The notes below the pieces were generated by a model that saw only the letters and a list, made by a program, of their open reading frames with translations, had not been told where the DNA came from and made no database searches. From positions 1,550,001-1,614,000 of the forward strand of contig OZ244981.1 of the NCBI GenBank assembly GCA_965223085.1: a stretch of DNA of 64,000 bases, read 5' to 3'. Of this stretch, positions 60,976-64,000 are shown in pieces. How positions within the stretch are numbered: position 1 is the stretch's first letter; each line of letters begins with the position of its first letter. The translations under genes and the position numbers were made by a program. This DNA is from CBDCVO01 sp965223085 (GTDB lineage: Bacteria; Pseudomonadota; Gammaproteobacteria; Ga0077536).

Positions 60976-61926
60976 GTGAAGCGGTGCCTGATACACGCTG
61001 CCGCTTGCTTAGCGATCGCAGTAGTAAGCGTCGCCGCCGCGCCGCTCGCGTTTGTTACGAATCAAGGAGATGACAGCGTATCTGTCATCGATCTTGTAAA
61101 TAAAGAAACACGAGCAACGATCGCCGTCGGGCGCGATCCGGCGGGTGTTGCAGTAGGCCACGATCGTCGGCACGTCTACATCACGAATCCCAGCAGCCAA
61201 GAGCTTAGCGAGATCGACGCGCAGAGTCTCAAAGTGACGCGGACGATGAAACTCGGCAAAGGCCCACTGGGGATTGTTGCCCACCCCCACAAACCGCGCG
61301 TGTATGTCGCCGATTGGTATGCGGCTCGTGTTTTAGTCGTCGATACGGATGCTGCTCAGGTCGTTGCGAGCATCGCGACCGGTAATGCACCTGCCGGTAT
61401 CGCGATATCACCGAACGGGGAGCGTTTGCTGGTTACGCATCGTGACGATAACGATATGTTGGCCTACGACTTAATCGCGGGCGCGCCGCTCGCGCGGATC
61501 CCCGTGGGCACCGCACCGTTTGGCGTTACCGTGTCGGGCAACGGGCACTGGGTGTTTGTCGCCAATGTGCAAAGCGGTGACATTAGCATAATCGACCTTT
61601 TGGCCCTGCAAAATACCGGCCAAATTGGGGTTGGTGACATGCCCTACGCGATCGCTTTCGATGCGAAGCGGCAGCGCTTATTCGTTACGAATCAACATGA
61701 GGGCACGGTCTCCGTAATCGATTTCGCGGCGCGCACAGAACTTGGGCGTATTGAAGTGGAAGACTACCCTGAGGGGATTAATTATTCTGCGACGCTCGAT
61801 CGTGTCTATGTCGCGAATTGGTTCGGTAATAGTCTGCTCGCGCTCGATCCGGAGCACCTGACGGTCGTGGGCCGCAGTGCCTGCGGCGACGGCGCGCGCG
61901 CTTTTGGTGAGTTTATTTTGCCTTAA
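60976..61926 (+). CDS. YVTN-type beta-propeller exported protein
   Basis: A 316-residue protein with a signal peptide (CLIHAAACLAIAVVSVAAAP) and about seven YVTN repeats (FVTNQGDDSVSVIDLVNKET; VFVANVQSGDISIIDLLALQ; LFVTNQHEGTVSVIDFAART). Such proteins are found beside PQQ-linked alcohol oxidation genes. It starts at GTG. With the SRPBCC gene it may be an accessory pair for the PQQ dehydrogenase-like protein at 47 kb, but that is inference. Confidence 0.87.
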   Translation: MKRCLIHAAACLAIAVVSVAAAPLAFVTNQGDDSVSVIDLVNKETRATIAVGRDPAGVAVGHDRRHVYITNPSSQELSEIDAQSLKVTRTMKLGKGPLGIVAHPHKPRVYVADWYAARVLVVDTDAAQVVASIATGNAPAGIAISPNGERLLVTHRDDNDMLAYDLIAGAPLARIPVGTAPFGVTVSGNGHWVFVANVQSGDISIIDLLALQNTGQIGVGDMPYAIAFDAKRQRLFVTNQHEGTVSVIDFAARTELGRIEVEDYPEGINYSATLDRVYVANWFGNSLLALDPEHLTVVGRSACGDGARAFGEFILP

Positions 61927-61997
61927 GCGCCACGCAGCCTCGCGTGAGTCCGCTCGAAATCCCCCTAAGCTATTAAATTGATAGCGTATTTGCTGTA

Positions 61998-62051
61998 TCT
62001 GAGGGGTTCAGATCCTGGCCTTTCGGCCGCTACAGACGAAGGTTCCTCAGA
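61998..62051 (+). other. Structured leader before the TackOD1-like gene
   Basis: TCTGAGGGG (61998-62006) pairs with TTCCTCAGA (62043-62051), nine pairs with two G-U. Inside is a second hairpin, GGCC-TTTC-GGCC (62017-62028). It ends 11 bases before the ATG of a degenerate-GGDEF protein gene. No known riboswitch consensus was recognised. Confidence 0.45.
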
Positions 62052-62062
62052 AAATACCCGCC

Positions 62063-63469
62063 ATGGCCTTCGTCTACATTCGCGCCGCACAACACCGGGA
62101 CTTGCCGGGCGCCGGATTCGACAGCGTCGGATCAGTCTTTGGTCATTACGATGCTTACCTCAAAGCAGGTTCGGTGGCGCGTGGCTTCGTGGTTAACGCG
62201 CGCGACGCGGACGAGCGTGCGGCAGTCGTGACGCAAATTCGTGCGGATAAGCAGCACTGCTTGAAACCAGTATTTGTGGTCAACGGTACGAGCAGTGAGG
62301 ACGATTACTTAAGCGATGGCGCGGTCGGGAGCGTAGACGAGCTGCACAAGAGAGCGCAGGTCATCAACGATCTTGCTGCGAACTTGCAAGGCGCCGACAT
62401 TCCTGAGCATAAAGAGGACCGCTTGTTGCGTTATCTCTACATGCGCCCGGACAAAGTACTCGAACCCGTGTGTGCATGGCACCACCGCGAAATTTACCAC
62501 TACCCCATTGTCGAAGCGCTCGCACACGAGCCGACCGGTCAGGCGCAGTGGCTCGCCAGCCTGGTGCAAAGACAGCTGTTAGAACCCGTCGATTTACGCG
62601 ACCGGATCCGCCTGTGTGCGGATTGCAACGATGCGCATGTGAGCTTTATCGATGTATGTTCCAGCTGCGGCCACATCGAGATAGAGCAAGAATCGTTTTT
62701 GCATTGTTATACCTGCGGCTTCGTCGCACCGCAAAACGACTTCATTAGCGCCACCGGTCTGCAGTGCGGCAAATGCCACGTGCAGCTCAGACATATCGGT
62801 GTTGATTACGACCGCACGCTCGACAATTTTGTATGCCACGCTTGCCAACACATTTTTCCTGAGCCGGACATAAAATCGCGTTGCCATATTTGCGGCTGGC
62901 GCGGCGACGCTGACGATCTACTCCTGCGGCGCATCGAAACGTTGCGCTTAACCGAAGCGGGTCGTCTGTACGCGCGACGTGACAACATTGCCGATGTCCT
63001 GTCGGTGCTCGACGGACTGAATTACGCTAATCCGGGTTATTTCGCTTACATGGCGGATTGGTTCATCAAGCTGTCGCGCCGCTACCCCGATACGCCGTTC
63101 GGCCTGCTAGTCGTCAGTCTTAGCAACGTTATCGAGCTTACGGAAAGTATCGGGCGTAACCAAGTCATGTTGATGTTGGACGGTCTCGGCGAACGCCTGC
63201 GGGAGTTGATCCGTACTACGGACATTGCAACCAGGACCAGCGATTCGATGTTTTGGTTGTTACTGCCGCATACGCCGGCGAGCGGATGCGAGGTCGTTGC
63301 ACAGCGCGTCAAAGAGTTTCAGGCGCAAACCCGACAAATCGGCGGCGCCGAATTGCAAATTGCTACAGCCTTCGTGGTGGGTCCGGACAATATTGCCGCG
63401 AGTGAGGACGCCGCCTTAGTCATGGCGCGCCTGCGCAGTCAGGTGAGTGGTGATGGACATCTTCACTGA
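62063..63469 (+). CDS. Zinc-ribbon (TackOD1-like) protein with degenerate GGDEF domain
   Basis: A 468-residue cytosolic protein. Residues 1-175 are an unassigned sensor or receiver-like region. 180-285 hold six CxxC pairs (C185/188, 199/202, 215/218, 235/238, 258/261, 274/277), matching a TackOD1-type zinc-ribbon domain. 315-460 resemble a GGDEF domain (FGLLVVSLSNVIELTESIGR) whose signature is replaced by TSDSMFWLLLP, so it likely cannot make c-di-GMP. The gene overlaps the next by 17 bp, tying it to a glycosyltransferase. Confidence 0.82.
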   Translation: MAFVYIRAAQHRDLPGAGFDSVGSVFGHYDAYLKAGSVARGFVVNARDADERAAVVTQIRADKQHCLKPVFVVNGTSSEDDYLSDGAVGSVDELHKRAQVINDLAANLQGADIPEHKEDRLLRYLYMRPDKVLEPVCAWHHREIYHYPIVEALAHEPTGQAQWLASLVQRQLLEPVDLRDRIRLCADCNDAHVSFIDVCSSCGHIEIEQESFLHCYTCGFVAPQNDFISATGLQCGKCHVQLRHIGVDYDRTLDNFVCHACQHIFPEPDIKSRCHICGWRGDADDLLLRRIETLRLTEAGRLYARRDNIADVLSVLDGLNYANPGYFAYMADWFIKLSRRYPDTPFGLLVVSLSNVIELTESIGRNQVMLMLDGLGERLRELIRTTDIATRTSDSMFWLLLPHTPASGCEVVAQRVKEFQAQTRQIGGAELQIATAFVVGPDNIAASEDAALVMARLRSQVSGDGHLH

Positions 63470-64000
63470 GCTCGCGACTAGCTGGTTCGTATTTCTTGGT
63501 CTGATCAACCAGCTGTGGTCTGAAGGTCCGGTCCAGATCGCATTAAAGTTTATTCCGTTTGTGCTGTTTTTCGAATTGCCGGTACAGCTATTGATGATGT
63601 TTGGGGTGTTGCGCTGGGCGACATTACGGCAAAACGATGTCCGTTGGGATGCGCCGTTCTATCCTAAAGTCTCGTGCGTCATTCTCTGCTATTCCGAAGG
63701 GGAGGATGTGATAAGTACCATTCAATCCCTTACGGAGCAGATCTATCCTGGGCACATAGAACTCGTAGCTGTTATAGATGGCTCCATCCGTAACGCGGAA
63801 ACGTACCGAGCTGTGAAGCGCTGTGTTAAGTACGTTAATGCCCAAGCTAGCCGTTCAATTCGGGTGCTTCCTAAGAGCCAGCGAGGTGGCCGAGTTTCTA
63901 GTATTAATCTCGGTCTGAGTTGTGCTTCCGGCGAAGTCATCATGGTGCTCGACGGGGACACGTCGTTTGACAACGACATGGTCGCAAATGCAATTCCACA
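63453..64000 (+). CDS. Family 2 glycosyltransferase (partial, runs off the window)
   Basis: The frame is open from ATG 63453 to the window end (182 residues seen). A membrane helix (IALKFIPFVLFFELPVQLLM) precedes a GT-A fold: YPKVSCVILCYSEGEDVIST, YPGHIELVAVIDGS and EVIMVLDGDTSFDND with the DxD motif. It resembles processive GT2 enzymes of polysaccharide synthesis. Coupled with the zinc-ribbon protein, it may make a regulated exopolysaccharide. The C-terminal part is not visible. Confidence 0.88.
   Translation, partial: MDIFTELATSWFVFLGLINQLWSEGPVQIALKFIPFVLFFELPVQLLMMFGVLRWATLRQNDVRWDAPFYPKVSCVILCYSEGEDVISTIQSLTEQIYPGHIELVAVIDGSIRNAETYRAVKRCVKYVNAQASRSIRVLPKSQRGGRVSSINLGLSCASGEVIMVLDGDTSFDNDMVANAIP

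Noticed and set aside
61998..62062. c-di-GMP riboswitch before the degenerate-GGDEF gene
   Set aside because: A hairpin is present, but none of the conserved GEMM-I or GEMM-II sequence blocks could be found.

Overview
The window looks like a chromosomal segment of a gammaproteobacterium, probably uncultured. Evidence: hemA diverging from an outer-membrane-lipoprotein gene set that includes lolB; the order lolB-ispE-tRNA-Gln-prs-rplY-pth-ychF; zapA followed by a recognisable 6S RNA; ygfB-pepP-ubiH-ubiI; rpe-gph; queG, djlA and ubiquinone hydroxylases. No genus can be assigned from the sequence alone. No transposase, integrase, plasmid gene, phage gene or CRISPR array was seen.

Layout. 0-9.7 kb, mostly minus strand: rpmE, a DUF3135 gene, xthA, an SH3/coiled-coil envelope protein, GIDE and LemA membrane proteins, a JAMM metalloprotease overlapping a MoeB-type E1-like enzyme, then prmC, prfA and hemA. 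10-17 kb, plus strand: a TPR lipoprotein, lolB, ispE, tRNA-Gln, prs, rplY, pth, ychF. 17-18.4 kb, minus: an EVE-domain gene, 6S RNA, zapA and a ZapB-like gene. 18.8-24.7 kb, plus: ygfB, pepP, two ubiquinone-type hydroxylases, purC and a SPOR-domain protein. 24.8-28.2 kb: an isolated trpG, an opposite-strand MFS gene, then gph and rpe; trpE is absent where it is often found. 28-36 kb: DUF3530, then a tight minus-strand operon djlA-CHAD-parA-queG-(acyltransferase/hydrolase fusion). 36-41 kb: an AI-2E-family permease, a CPA1 antiporter and the three-gene AmmeMemoRadiSam cassette.

41-64 kb is more accessory: a lipase-like protein, a crotonase, two luciferase-like (LLM) oxidoreductases, a TonB receptor divergent from a heme c/PQQ-propeller dehydrogenase, an amidase, a GGDEF cyclase, an asparagine-synthase-like ATPase convergent with an FrhB-type iron-sulfur flavoprotein, small hydrolase, acetyltransferase and NTF2-like genes, SPFH and SDR genes, and an SRPBCC plus YVTN-propeller pair. 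It ends with a zinc-ribbon (TackOD1-like) degenerate-GGDEF protein overlapping a family 2 glycosyltransferase cut by the window end.

The most striking non-coding feature is a set of dispersed intergenic repeats. One family has the core GTGCAATATCCGGGCTAG; another has the end CTAGCAGTCTGTCGG and forms a 171-bp element with perfect 20-bp inverted ends; a third is an approx. 80-bp repeat; a fourth carries GTGTGTCCC. They repeatedly abut gene ends, supplying stop codons or lying directly before start codons. The most promising biological leads are a parA-CHAD pair without a parB nearby, a PlsC-type acyltransferase fused to an alpha/beta hydrolase, the asparagine-synthase-like gene flanked by a duplicated tail of its FrhB-type neighbour, and the JAMM/E1-like/LemA/GIDE run. 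All calls come from reading the sequence; no database search was made.
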